A stretch of 64,000 bases of DNA, from assembly GCF_033449965.1 (NCBI RefSeq), contig NZ_CP137761.1, positions 1,426,001 to 1,490,000 of the forward strand, given 5' to 3'. A model generated the notes under the pieces. That model worked only from the letters and a program-made list of their open reading frames with translations. It was not told the DNA's origin and did not search any database. This DNA is from Bacillus sp. T3 (GTDB lineage: Bacteria > Bacillota > Bacilli > Bacillales > Cytobacillaceae). The position numbers and the translations under genes are program-made. Within the stretch, counting starts at the first letter, position 1. Each line of letters starts with the position of its first letter. Shown in pieces: positions 51,987-61,048 of the stretch.

Positions 51987-54172
51987 GTAAACCAGATTTT
52001 AAGAAAATAGAAATTTTAAAGGACCAAGAAGTAACGAAGCAAGAATGGCAGGCGAAAGCGGAAGAAGAAGTTTCTAAATCGATTGATGACCTTCTATTCG
52101 AAACGAACGAATACATTAAAGTCAAACCTCTTTATACGAATGATGATCTTGCAGGCATGACACATCTTGACGATAAGCCAGGGATTGCTCCGTATACACG
52201 TGGACCTTATCCAACTATGTACGTGAACCGTCCATGGACAGTTCGTCAATATGCAGGCTTCTCAACAGCTGAAGAAAGTAATGCATTCTATCGTCGAAAC
52301 CTCGCAATGGGTCAAAAAGGTTTATCCGTAGCATTTGACCTTGCAACGCACCGTGGCTATGATTCCGACCACCCTCGTGTTGTTGGGGATGTAGGGAAAG
52401 CTGGAGTTGCTATCGACTCTATTCTTGATATGAAAATATTATTTGATGGGATTCCACTTGATCAAATGTCAGTATCGATGACGATGAACGGTGCAGTATT
52501 ACCGGTTTTGGCATTTTATATCGTAACGGCAGAAGAGCAGGGAGTAAGCCAGGAAAAGCTTTCTGGTACCATTCAAAATGATATTTTAAAGGAATACATG
52601 GTTCGTAACACATATATTTACCCTCCAGAAATGTCAATGAAAATCATCGCTGACATTTTTGAATATACGTCCAAGTATATGCCTAAATTCAATAGCATTA
52701 GTATCTCAGGCTACCATATGCAAGAAGCAGGAGCACCTGCAGATATCGAGCTTGCCTATACATTAGCAGATGGACTTGAATACGTAAGAACAGGCTTAAA
52801 AGCTGGTATCCCTATCGATAAGTTTGCTCCGAGACTTTCGTTCTTCTGGGCAATCGGGATGAACTATTTCATGGAAGTGGCAAAAATGCGTGCTGCCCGG
52901 ATTATTTGGGCAAAAATGATTAAAACATTCTTGCCAGAAAATGAAAAATCACTGGCTTTGCGTACACACTCACAGACTTCAGGCTGGAGTTTAACGGAAC
53001 AAGACCCATTTAATAACGTTACACGTACGCTAATTGAAGCACATGCTGCAACGATGGGTCATACGCAATCTCTTCACACCAATGCATTGGATGAAGCGAT
53101 TGCCCTTCCAACTGATTTCTCTGCAAGGATTGCTCGTAATACTCAGCTCTTCCTACAAGAAGAAGCAGGTGTAACGAATGTTATTGATCCATGGGGTGGT
53201 TCTTACTATGTAGAGGCACTTACCAATCAATTAGTAGAGCGTGCATGGATGCATATCGAAGAAATCGAAAATCTTGGTGGTATGGCCAAGGCGATTGAAA
53301 CTGGGCTTCCAAAAATGAGAATCGAAGAAGCTGCTGCTCGTAGACAAGCGAAAATTGACTCTGGTGAAGAAACCATCATTGGTGTGAACAAATATCGCCT
53401 TGAAAAAGAAGAAGCAATCGACATTTTAGAAGTTGATAATACAGCAGTTAGAAAATCTCAAATCGAAAGATTAGAGCAATTAAGATCAACTCGTGATGAA
53501 AAAGCTGTTAAAGATGCACTTGCAGCTCTTACACGTGCGGCAGAAGCAGGAGAAGGAAATCTTTTAGATCTTGCAGTAAAAGCAGCACGAGCTCGTGCTT
53601 CACTTGGAGAAATCTCCGATGCAATTGAAGTGGTGTCTGGTCGTCATAAAGCTGTTATTCGCTCAATAAGCGGAGTTTACAGCACCGCCTTCTCAAATGA
53701 GGAAGAGATTGCTACGGTTAAACAAATGTGTGAAGAATTCCTTGAAAACGAAGGAAGAAGACCGCGTATCCTAGTTGCAAAGCTTGGTCAGGATGGACAT
53801 GACCGAGGAGCTAAAGTTATTTCTACTGCTTTTGCGGATTTAGGCTATGATGTTGATATCGGTCCTTTATTCCAAACACCAGAGGAAACAGCACGCCAAG
53901 CGGTTGAGAACGACGTTCATGTTGTTGGTTTTAGTTCACTTGCTGCTGGTCATAAGACATTGTTACCAGCACTTGTTGAGGAATTAAAGAAGCTTGGCCG
54001 TGAAGATATTCTTGTCGTGATTGGCGGGGTTATTCCAGCTCAGGACTATGATTATTTATATGAGCATGGTGCTGCTGCTATCTTTGGTCCTGGAACCGTC
54101 ATTCCTGTTGCAGCTCAAAAGGTAATCGAAACAATCTATCAGCGTTTGGGATACGAGGAAGTGGTTCGATAA
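51983..54172 (+). CDS. mutB: Methylmalonyl-CoA mutase large (catalytic) subunit
   Basis: A 729-residue catalytic subunit converting methylmalonyl-CoA and succinyl-CoA. The substrate barrel has RGPYPTMYVNRPWTVRQYAG, FDLATHRGYDSDHPRV and RTHSQTSGWSLTEQDPFNN. The cobalamin domain holds the base-off histidine in GQDGHDRGAK (DxHxxG), then SSLAAGHKTLLP and IGGVIP. Start ATG overlaps the mutA stop; GGAGGTGG lies just before. The full length and all motifs are intact. Confidence 0.96.
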   Translation: MSKPDFKKIEILKDQEVTKQEWQAKAEEEVSKSIDDLLFETNEYIKVKPLYTNDDLAGMTHLDDKPGIAPYTRGPYPTMYVNRPWTVRQYAGFSTAEESNAFYRRNLAMGQKGLSVAFDLATHRGYDSDHPRVVGDVGKAGVAIDSILDMKILFDGIPLDQMSVSMTMNGAVLPVLAFYIVTAEEQGVSQEKLSGTIQNDILKEYMVRNTYIYPPEMSMKIIADIFEYTSKYMPKFNSISISGYHMQEAGAPADIELAYTLADGLEYVRTGLKAGIPIDKFAPRLSFFWAIGMNYFMEVAKMRAARIIWAKMIKTFLPENEKSLALRTHSQTSGWSLTEQDPFNNVTRTLIEAHAATMGHTQSLHTNALDEAIALPTDFSARIARNTQLFLQEEAGVTNVIDPWGGSYYVEALTNQLVERAWMHIEEIENLGGMAKAIETGLPKMRIEEAAARRQAKIDSGEETIIGVNKYRLEKEEAIDILEVDNTAVRKSQIERLEQLRSTRDEKAVKDALAALTRAAEAGEGNLLDLAVKAARARASLGEISDAIEVVSGRHKAVIRSISGVYSTAFSNEEEIATVKQMCEEFLENEGRRPRILVAKLGQDGHDRGAKVISTAFADLGYDVDIGPLFQTPEETARQAVENDVHVVGFSSLAAGHKTLLPALVEELKKLGREDILVVIGGVIPAQDYDYLYEHGAAAIFGPGTVIPVAAQKVIETIYQRLGYEEVVR

Positions 54173-55254
54173 TGAACGAGAATAAAAATTCGGATAGGCA
54201 AGAGCCTTCATTTGCGGAGGGGATACAGTCTAGTTCCATTCCTCCCAAAAAAAGGTTCAAGAAAAAGTCAGCTGGTCAAGATTTAAGTGTTGATGATCTG
54301 GCAAAAGGAGTTAAGAGTGGGGATCGAGGGCTGCTCGCCCGAGCCATTACCCTGATAGAAAGTAATGCCGAACACCATTTTCAAAAAGGACAGGAGCTTT
54401 TGCAAAAGCTCCTGCCAGAGTCAGGTAAGTCTATCCGTATCGGTATTACCGGTGTTCCTGGGGCTGGAAAAAGTACCTTTATTGAGGCGTTTGGTACGTA
54501 CTTGTGTGAACAAGGATTTCGTGTTGCAGTATTGGCTGTTGACCCAAGCTCAAGCATTAGCGGTGGGAGTATTCTCGGGGATAAAACGAGAATGGGTGAA
54601 TTAGCCAATAACCCACGTGCATTTATCCGCCCTTCTCCGTCTGAAGGAAAGCTTGGCGGGGTGCATCGGAAAACACGGGAAACGATGCTAATTTGTGAAG
54701 CAGCAGGCTTTGATGTGATCTTGATCGAAACGGTCGGGGTTGGTCAAAGTGAAGTGGTTGTTCGCAACATGGTTGACTTTTTCATGCTTGTTGTTTTAAC
54801 AGGCGCAGGTGATGAGTTACAAGGAATGAAAAAGGGAATTATGGAGCTTGCGGATGCGATCGTTGTCAATAAGGCAGATGGTGAAAATAAACCATTAGCC
54901 GAAAAAACACGTGAAGAATACAAGCGAATTGTCCATTTCCTTCAGCCGTATACAAAAGGGTGGCCAACTCAAGTCACTACTTGTTCTGCTTTGTATTATG
55001 AGGGAATCGATGGAGTTTGGAAAATCATTAATGATTTTGAGCAAAAAACGAAGCAAACGGGTGTTTTTGAAGCGAGACGCCGTGTTCAAACGAAAGAATG
55101 GATGTATTCGATGATTGTAGACCAGCTCCAAGCTAGCTTTTTCCATCATCCGGACGTGAAATTTTTACTACCAAAGCTTGAAAATGAAGTCATTACGGGT
55201 GATCGAACTGTAACTTCGGCAGTTGAAAGCTTATTCAAGGCCTATTTAGGCTAA
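54172..55254 (+). CDS. meaB: Methylmalonyl-CoA mutase metallochaperone GTPase MeaB/ArgK
   Basis: A 360-residue G3E GTPase that loads and protects cobalamin in the mutase. Walker A is GVPGAGKSTF, followed by VDPSSSISGGSILGDKTRM (switch region), ETVGVGQSE and VVNKADGEN (base recognition). A hydrophilic N-terminal extension of about 35 residues precedes the core. The start overlaps the mutB stop by one base (TAATG), so the three genes form one coupled operon. Confidence 0.95.
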   Translation: MNENKNSDRQEPSFAEGIQSSSIPPKKRFKKKSAGQDLSVDDLAKGVKSGDRGLLARAITLIESNAEHHFQKGQELLQKLLPESGKSIRIGITGVPGAGKSTFIEAFGTYLCEQGFRVAVLAVDPSSSISGGSILGDKTRMGELANNPRAFIRPSPSEGKLGGVHRKTRETMLICEAAGFDVILIETVGVGQSEVVVRNMVDFFMLVVLTGAGDELQGMKKGIMELADAIVVNKADGENKPLAEKTREEYKRIVHFLQPYTKGWPTQVTTCSALYYEGIDGVWKIINDFEQKTKQTGVFEARRRVQTKEWMYSMIVDQLQASFFHHPDVKFLLPKLENEVITGDRTVTSAVESLFKAYLG

Positions 55255-55290
55255 GCAAAAGCGCGGTTCCAACAGGAATCGCGCTTTTTG
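55255..55290 (+). terminator. Terminator of mutAB-meaB
   Basis: AAAAGCGCGGTTCC, loop AACA, and GGAATCGCGCTTTTT. Confidence 0.92.
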
Positions 55291-55379
55291 TGAAGTCGAT
55301 TGTTTGAATCATATCGATTGTATTGGTATCATATAAGTATAGTTGTTAACTTACTAATTACAATTCAAGGAGCGATACG

Positions 55380-55817
55380 ATGAATATCGATTTTAACCTT
55401 TTCATGAATGATGTTGTTCGCCAAGCACGGCAAGAAATTACAGCTGCTGGTTATAAGGAATTGACATCCTCTGCTGAAGTTGAGGAAGCATTAGCACAAA
55501 AAGGAACAACACTTGTTATGATTAATTCTGTATGCGGTTGTGCTGGTGGCGTTGCCCGTCCTGCAGCAGCGCATGCCCTGCATTATGATAAACGCCCGGA
55601 TCATTTAGTTACTGTTTTCGCAGGTCAAGATAAGGAAGCAACAGAAAAGGCTCGAAGCTATTTTACTGGGTTTCCACCTTCGTCCCCTTCATTTGCTTTG
55701 TTAAAGGATGGCAAAATTTGCACGATGGTTGAGCGACATGATATTGAAGGCTTTGCACCAACAGAAGTGGTTCAAAAACTTCAAAGTGTGTTTGAACAAT
55801 ATTGCGAGGAAGTATAA
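55380..55817 (+). CDS. brxB: Bacilliredoxin BrxB (YphP/YqiW family)
   Basis: A 145-residue thioredoxin-fold protein with the bacilliredoxin active site CGCAGG (in NSVCGCAGGVARPAA). Family members remove bacillithiol from S-bacillithiolated proteins. PPSSPSFALLKDGK and MVERHDIEG are further family blocks. The length equals B. subtilis YqiW, and the site upstream of yqjA is conserved. The ribosome binding site is CAAGGAGCG. Confidence 0.93.
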   Translation: MNIDFNLFMNDVVRQARQEITAAGYKELTSSAEVEEALAQKGTTLVMINSVCGCAGGVARPAAAHALHYDKRPDHLVTVFAGQDKEATEKARSYFTGFPPSSPSFALLKDGKICTMVERHDIEGFAPTEVVQKLQSVFEQYCEEV

Positions 55818-55842
55818 AGATGGGATCTCCCATCTTTTTTTC
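55817..55842 (+). terminator. Terminator of brxB
   Basis: AAGATGGGA, loop TC, TCCCATCTT and a T run, directly after the stop codon. Confidence 0.88.
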
Positions 55843-55940
55843 TGTCTATGGACTGAAATTAAGATTGAATTTTGATAAAATTAGGAAAAAGGGTAGTTTT
55901 ATAGAGCATTAATAAAAAAATCATTGTTACGGAGAAAAGT

Positions 55941-56936
55941 ATGAAATTTAAAATTGGTTATCGAACCTTAAAAACGGCGATAGGAACGGCACTTTCAATT
56001 ATGCTCGCTCAAAGCATTGGTCTTGAAAGCTATGTTTCTGCAGGAATTTTAACGATTTTATGTATTCAAGTGACGAGAAAAAAATCATTACGTGCGTCCT
56101 GGAATCGATTTTTAGCCTGCTTACTAGCCATGTTGTTTGCCACTATTTTTTTCGAGGGAATTGCCTACCATCCACTCGTAATCGGTTTACTTCTTATTTT
56201 CTTTATTCCTGTTGTTGTAAGTTTAAAAGCACAGGAAGGAATTGTCTCAAGCTCAGTTATTCTCCTTCACATCTTCGCAGCTGGTAATGTTTCATTGGCA
56301 ATTATTACAAATGAATTAGGACTTATTATTATTGGGATTGGTGTCGCATTAATCATGAATCTATATATGCCAAGTGTGGAACCAAAATTGGATGTGTACC
56401 AACAGCAAATCGAAATTCGATTTAGAAAAATTTTTATGGAAATTGCTCGTTATTTACGGACAAACGAGCTGGATTGGGATGGAAAGGAATTGACTGAGGT
56501 TGCGAAATTGATCGACGACGCAAAAATTTTAGCGTTTCGTGTTGTCGAAAACCAATTGCTAAAACAGGAAAATATTTACTATCATTATTTTAGGATAAGG
56601 GAAAAGCAATTTGAAATTATTGAGCGTGTATTGCCTACCATTACCACCATTCAACCAATGGTTATGCAGCGTGAGATCATTGCTCATTTTATCGAGGAAT
56701 TGGCTGAAGGGATTAACCCAGGTAACCGTGCATATGTGTATTTAGAGAAATTAATGAGTATGAAACAGGAATTTGAAAACATGGATATGCCAAAGACCCG
56801 AGAGGAGTTTGAAGCAAGAGCTGCATTATTGCATTTCACCAATGAGATGGAGCGATATTTAATTATTAAAAGTACATTTAAAGGACTTCCTACTAATAAA
56901 AGGGAGAATCGAAAGAAGGCTGCTGATACAAACTAA
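55941..56936 (+). CDS. yqjA: Aromatic acid exporter family protein YqjA
   Basis: A 331-residue protein with about five transmembrane helices in residues 10-145 (GTALSIMLAQSIGLESYVSA opens the family core) and a helical cytoplasmic domain (about 150-320) with an ExxxxFxxxE-rich region. It belongs to the FUSC/ArAE-like family; the Bacillus substrate is not established. The ribosome binding site is ACGGAGAA. Position after brxB matches yqjA of B. subtilis. Confidence 0.8.
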   Translation: MKFKIGYRTLKTAIGTALSIMLAQSIGLESYVSAGILTILCIQVTRKKSLRASWNRFLACLLAMLFATIFFEGIAYHPLVIGLLLIFFIPVVVSLKAQEGIVSSSVILLHIFAAGNVSLAIITNELGLIIIGIGVALIMNLYMPSVEPKLDVYQQQIEIRFRKIFMEIARYLRTNELDWDGKELTEVAKLIDDAKILAFRVVENQLLKQENIYYHYFRIREKQFEIIERVLPTITTIQPMVMQREIIAHFIEELAEGINPGNRAYVYLEKLMSMKQEFENMDMPKTREEFEARAALLHFTNEMERYLIIKSTFKGLPTNKRENRKKAADTN

Positions 56937-56959
56937 GAAAAAACAAAGATGGTGTTACG

Positions 56960-57472
56960 ATGTTATCTTTCCTATCAGCTTTTATTCTCTCTTTTTCCCT
57001 TTCTCCAATATGGCCATTGGGACCGAACCCAATGCCGGGTGATCCCTTTCTAATTGTGAATAAACACAGTAATCAAGTTGCATTTATAGACGATAATCGC
57101 ATCAGAATCATTGATGATGTAGCAACAGGCATGACGAGTGAACTTACGCCTGAGGGACTTTTTACCGTAACCGTTAAAGCGGTTAACCCCTACTATCGCA
57201 GGAAAAATATTAATGGTGGGGATCCTAATAATCCGTTAGGAACAAGATGGATTGGCTTTGATGCGGTAGGAACTGATGGGCGGATATATGGTTTACATGG
57301 AACGAATCAGCCGGAATCGATTGGTAAATATGTTTCACAAGGCTGCATACGCATGAAAAAAGAAACGATTGAATTCGTTTATGACATGATTCCACTTGGG
57401 TCAAAAATTTGTATTGTGTCCTCAACAAAAACTTTTCGACAATTAGCAATTGAATATGGTGCGATTCAATAA
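56960..57472 (+). CDS. Exported L,D-transpeptidase (YkuD domain)
   Basis: A 170-residue protein with a signal-like N-terminus (about 1-20) and a YkuD catalytic domain: IVNKHSNQVAFIDDN start, TPEGLFTVTVKAVNP, and the active site HGTNQPESIGKYVSQGCIRM with catalytic cysteine. It would make 3-3 crosslinks or attach proteins in spore or cell-wall peptidoglycan. There is no LysM domain, unlike B. subtilis YkuD. The ribosome binding site is weak (GATGGTG). Confidence 0.85.
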   Translation: MLSFLSAFILSFSLSPIWPLGPNPMPGDPFLIVNKHSNQVAFIDDNRIRIIDDVATGMTSELTPEGLFTVTVKAVNPYYRRKNINGGDPNNPLGTRWIGFDAVGTDGRIYGLHGTNQPESIGKYVSQGCIRMKKETIEFVYDMIPLGSKICIVSSTKTFRQLAIEYGAIQ

Positions 57473-57512
57473 AAAAAGGCTGATTCCTAATATAAAGGGA
57501 TCAGCCTTTTTA
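57472..57512. terminator. Terminator between the L,D-transpeptidase gene and prli42
   Basis: AAAAAGGCTGATTCC, loop, and GGATCAGCCTTTTT; the inverted repeat serves the forward gene and, with A-rich left arm, possibly the reverse one. Confidence 0.85.
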
Positions 57513-57519
57513 ATCGTTT

Positions 57520-57615
57520 TTATAGAAATTGTGAAATTCCTAATAGGAGGGTAGAAGCAAGCATCGCAAAGAGCATAAGCATGACTATGAATTTTCTAGT
57601 TTTTTTATTTTGCAT
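57520..57615 (-). CDS. prli42: Prli42-type stressosome-associated miniprotein
   Basis: A 31-residue membrane miniprotein, beginning MQNKKTRKFIVMLMLF and ending LLLGISQFL, with a perfect AAGGAGGATCC site. A basic N-terminus (KKTRK) and one transmembrane helix match Prli42, which in Listeria anchors the stressosome protein RsbR to the membrane. The call rests on length, motif pattern and the shadowing terminator. It is easily missed because of its size. Confidence 0.75.
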   Translation of the reverse strand: MQNKKTRKFIVMLMLFAMLASTLLLGISQFL

Positions 57616-57767
57616 AATTGGATCCTCCTTAAACGTAACTATTCTAGCCCTTCCATTTTAATAAAAAAAACAATTTTCAACAACTGAAAATTTTATGAAG
57701 GAATTCTGAAAATTTTGTAGAATATTATAATTATTATACTATTCTGAAGAAGGTATGGTGGGAGAAA

Positions 57768-58166
57768 ATGGTGAAAAAAGTCGATCACATTGGGATCGCA
57801 GTCAGATCATTAGAGGAAAGCTTGTCATTTTATACTGATGTTCTTCGGTTGCCTTTAGAAAGCATTGAAGAAGTTGCAAGCCAAAAAGTTAAGGTAGCCT
57901 TTATACAAGTTGGGGAGACAAAAATAGAGCTACTAGAACCGACATCTGCTGACAGCCCAATAGCTAAATTTATTGAAAAGCGGGGGGAAGGAATCCATCA
58001 CGTTGCTCTTGGTGTGGGGTCAATCAAAGAGCGAATTGAGGAAATGAAAGAAAAGGGTATAAAAATGATTGATGATGAACCAAGGCCTGGGGCACACGGT
58101 ACAAAAGTTGCATTTATGCATCCAAAATCAACTGGAGGGGTATTATATGAGTTCTGTGAAAAGTAA
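57768..58166 (+). CDS. mce: Methylmalonyl-CoA epimerase
   Basis: A 132-residue vicinal oxygen chelate enzyme that interconverts (S)- and (R)-methylmalonyl-CoA. Metal ligands are in VDHIGIAV (His), GIHHVALGV (His) and LYEF (Glu). It links the carboxylase product of yqjD to MutAB. The ribosome binding site is TGGGAGAA. Its last 20 bases overlap yqjD. Confidence 0.93.
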   Translation: MVKKVDHIGIAVRSLEESLSFYTDVLRLPLESIEEVASQKVKVAFIQVGETKIELLEPTSADSPIAKFIEKRGEGIHHVALGVGSIKERIEEMKEKGIKMIDDEPRPGAHGTKVAFMHPKSTGGVLYEFCEK

Positions 58167-59730
58167 AGAGGCAGTTACGACGCCTGATATGTTTGAAAAA
58201 ATTTATGAATTGTATGATTTAAAACGCGAAATCGAATTAGGTGGTGGTGATGCCCGGATCGCGAAGCAACATGAAAAGGGAAAGCTAACCGCTAGAGAAA
58301 GAATCGAATTATTAGTAGATCCAGGAACATTTGTAGAATTAAACGCATTTATCGAACACCGTAGCAGTGACTTTGGTCTTGAAAATGTTAAGGGGCCTGG
58401 TGATGGTGTTGTAACTGGATATGGTAAAGTGAATGGCCGTCCAATCTACTTATTCTCTCAAGATTTTACTGTTTTTGGTGGAGCATTAGGGGAAATGCAT
58501 GCCATGAAAATTGCGAATGTTATGGATTTGGCTGCGAAAAATGGTGCGCCATTTATTGGTTTAAATGATTCCGGCGGTGCGCGAATTCAGGAAGGCGTAG
58601 TTTCTCTAGATGGTTATGGTCAAATTTTCTACCGTAACTCTATTTATTCTGGGGTAATTCCACAAATTTCTGTTATTTTAGGACCTTGTGCTGGTGGTGC
58701 GGTGTATTCACCTGCCATTACGGATTTTGTCTTCATGGTTGAAAAAACAAGCCAAATGTTTATCACTGGTCCGAAGGTTATTGAAACCGTTACCGGAGAA
58801 AAAATTTCGTCTGAAAACCTTGGTGGTGCGAAAGTACATAGTACGATTAGCGGTAACTGCCACTATCGTGCTGAAACAGAAGAAGAAATTATTCAAGCGG
58901 TTCGCGATGTATTAAGCTATCTTCCAAACAATTGTAACGAAATGCCTCCTCGTTTAGAAGCGACTGATGAGGATGATTACCGTCCAGAATTAGCGGAGGT
59001 TGTTCCTATCACGGCGACGAAGTCTTATGACGTACATGTTGTTATAGAACAGGTTGTCGATTCCGGATCTTTTATGGAAATACACAAAGACTTCGCGAAA
59101 AACGTAGTAGTTGGTTTTGCTAGAATTAAAGGTGAGCCAGTTGGGTTAGTATGTAACCAACCAAAATTCATGGCTGGTGGCCTTGATATCGATTCATCTG
59201 ATAAAGCTGCACGCTTTATCCGTTTGTGTGATTCTTTTAATGTTCCGATTATTACGTTCGAAGATGTAACCGGATTCTTCCCTGGAATCAAACAAGAGCA
59301 CGGCGGTATCATCCGTCACGGGGCGAAAATCCTTTATGCATATTCTGAAGCAACGGTTCCTAAACTTACCGTTATTACGAGAAAAGCTTACGGTGGTGCA
59401 TATGTTGCATTAAATAGTAAATCAATCGGCGCAGACTTAGTATTTGCATGGCCAAATGCAGAAATTGCCGTTATGGGATCACAAGGTGCTGCAAACATTA
59501 TTTTTGCGAAGGAAATTGCTAACAGCGCAGATCCTGAAGCAACTCGTGCAGCAAAAATTGAAGAATATCGTGAAAAGTTTGCTAATCCATATGTTGCAGC
59601 AAGCCGTGGTATGGTGGATGATGTTATTGATCCACGTGATACAAGAATTAAGCTCATTCAAGCGCTTGAAATGCTTCGCAATAAAGAAGAAAAAAGACCA
59701 AAGAAAAAACACGGAAACATCCCATTGTAA
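58147..59730 (+). CDS. yqjD: Propionyl-CoA (acyl-CoA) carboxylase beta subunit YqjD
   Basis: A 527-residue carboxyltransferase. Motifs: KGKLTARERIELLVDPGTF, NDSGGARIQEGV, GPCAGGAVYSPA and, in the second crotonase-like half, GFFPGIKQEHGGIIRHGAK and TVITRKAYGGAYVAL. It transfers CO2 from biotin to propionyl-CoA, probably using AccB/AccC or another biotin carboxylase, as no alpha subunit is adjacent. Start ATG 58147 has GGAGGGG inside mce; earlier in-frame starts are rejected. Confidence 0.92.
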   Translation: MSSVKSKEAVTTPDMFEKIYELYDLKREIELGGGDARIAKQHEKGKLTARERIELLVDPGTFVELNAFIEHRSSDFGLENVKGPGDGVVTGYGKVNGRPIYLFSQDFTVFGGALGEMHAMKIANVMDLAAKNGAPFIGLNDSGGARIQEGVVSLDGYGQIFYRNSIYSGVIPQISVILGPCAGGAVYSPAITDFVFMVEKTSQMFITGPKVIETVTGEKISSENLGGAKVHSTISGNCHYRAETEEEIIQAVRDVLSYLPNNCNEMPPRLEATDEDDYRPELAEVVPITATKSYDVHVVIEQVVDSGSFMEIHKDFAKNVVVGFARIKGEPVGLVCNQPKFMAGGLDIDSSDKAARFIRLCDSFNVPIITFEDVTGFFPGIKQEHGGIIRHGAKILYAYSEATVPKLTVITRKAYGGAYVALNSKSIGADLVFAWPNAEIAVMGSQGAANIIFAKEIANSADPEATRAAKIEEYREKFANPYVAASRGMVDDVIDPRDTRIKLIQALEMLRNKEEKRPKKKHGNIPL

Positions 59731-59743
59731 TAATTCGTCTTAT

Positions 59744-59780
59744 AAAATCCCAAACGGACTTCCAGTTTGGGATTTTGTTT
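59744..59780 (+). terminator. Terminator of mce-yqjD
   Basis: AAAATCCCAAAC, loop GGACTTCCA, and GTTTGGGATTTT, then GTTT. Confidence 0.9.
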
Positions 59781-59840
59781 ATTTGATGATTAAAATTGAT
59801 AAGAGTATACTAGGAGTGATTATACTTTGGAGGTTAACAT

Positions 59841-60965
59841 ATGGCTATTAATCAAGAGCGCTTATTAAACGAGTTTTTAGAGCTCGTTCAAATTGATTCT
59901 GAAACAAAATACGAAGCTGAAATTGCAAAGGTTTTAAAAGAAAAGTTTACCGGATTGGGTGTAGACGTTTTCGAAGATGATACAACTGCCATCACAGGAC
60001 ATGGTGCAGGAAACCTAATTTGTACCTTGAAAGGAACAAAGGAAGGAGTCGATACGATTTACTTCACTTCCCATATGGATACAGTTGTTCCGGGAAAAGG
60101 GGTTAAACCAAGCATTAAAGATGGATATGTTGTCACAGATGGAACAACGATTCTTGGTGCTGATGATAAAACGGGTCTTGCTGTAATGATTGAGACTGTA
60201 CGGATGCTTAAAGAGCAAAACATCCCGCATGGCACGATTCAGTTTATCATTACTGTGGGTGAAGAATCTGGTTTACATGGTGCGAAAGCATTAGATCCGA
60301 AACTAGTAAATGCGAAATATGGCTATGCATTAGATAGTGATGGCAAGGTTGGAAACATTATCGTTGCCGCGCCAACTCAAGCGAAAATTACTGCTGTGAT
60401 TCACGGCAAAACAGCACATGCAGGTGTAGCTCCAGAAAAGGGTGTATCTGCGATTACGATTGCCGCTAAAGCTGTTGCAAAAATGAGTTTAGGTCGAATT
60501 GATGATGAAACAACTGCGAATATTGGACGCTTCGAGGGTGGAAAGCAAACGAATATCGTGGCTGACCGTTGTGATATTTTAGCAGAAGCTCGCTCACTTA
60601 TTCCGGAAAAAATGGAAAAACAAGCGCAAAGCATGAAAGAAGCGTTTGAATCCGTTGCAAAAGCAATGGGCGGAAGTGCAGAGGTAGAAATTGATGTTAT
60701 GTATCCTGGCTTTAAGTTCGGAAGTGGCGACCATGTAGTTGAAATAGCACGTAAGGCTGCTGCAAAAATCGGTCGTAGCTCTGAATTACTGCACAGTGGT
60801 GGAGGCAGTGATGCGAACGTGATTGCAGGTTTTGGTATTCCTACCGTCAACCTTGCTGTTGGATATGAGGAAATACATACAACAAACGAAAGAATGCCAG
60901 TTGAGGAACTATATAAATTAGCGGAGATGGTCATCGCCATTATTGAAGAAGTTTCTGCGAATTAA
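59841..60965 (+). CDS. yqjE: M20 family peptidase T-like YqjE
   Basis: A 374-residue zinc aminopeptidase-like enzyme. Metal sites: TSHMDTVVPGKG (His, Asp), ILGADDKTG (bridging Asp), VGEESGLHGAKALD (Glu pair), ALDSDG and a late His (EEIHTTNERMP). The lid domain has HGKTAHAGVAPEKGVSAI. Related to tripeptidase PepT but shorter. The ribosome binding site is TTGGAGG. It ends with its own hairpin. Confidence 0.9.
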   Translation: MAINQERLLNEFLELVQIDSETKYEAEIAKVLKEKFTGLGVDVFEDDTTAITGHGAGNLICTLKGTKEGVDTIYFTSHMDTVVPGKGVKPSIKDGYVVTDGTTILGADDKTGLAVMIETVRMLKEQNIPHGTIQFIITVGEESGLHGAKALDPKLVNAKYGYALDSDGKVGNIIVAAPTQAKITAVIHGKTAHAGVAPEKGVSAITIAAKAVAKMSLGRIDDETTANIGRFEGGKQTNIVADRCDILAEARSLIPEKMEKQAQSMKEAFESVAKAMGGSAEVEIDVMYPGFKFGSGDHVVEIARKAAAKIGRSSELLHSGGGSDANVIAGFGIPTVNLAVGYEEIHTTNERMPVEELYKLAEMVIAIIEEVSAN

Positions 60966-60980
60966 TTAACACTTTGATGG

Positions 60981-61005
60981 AGAGCGAATTTCGCTCTTCT
61001 TTTTG
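60981..61005 (+). terminator. Terminator of yqjE
   Basis: AGAGCGAA, short loop, TTCGCTCT, then TCTTTTTG. Confidence 0.82.
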
Positions 61006-61048
61006 TTATACTTTAAATATTAATCATGCCAGCAGAGAGGTGACTTTG

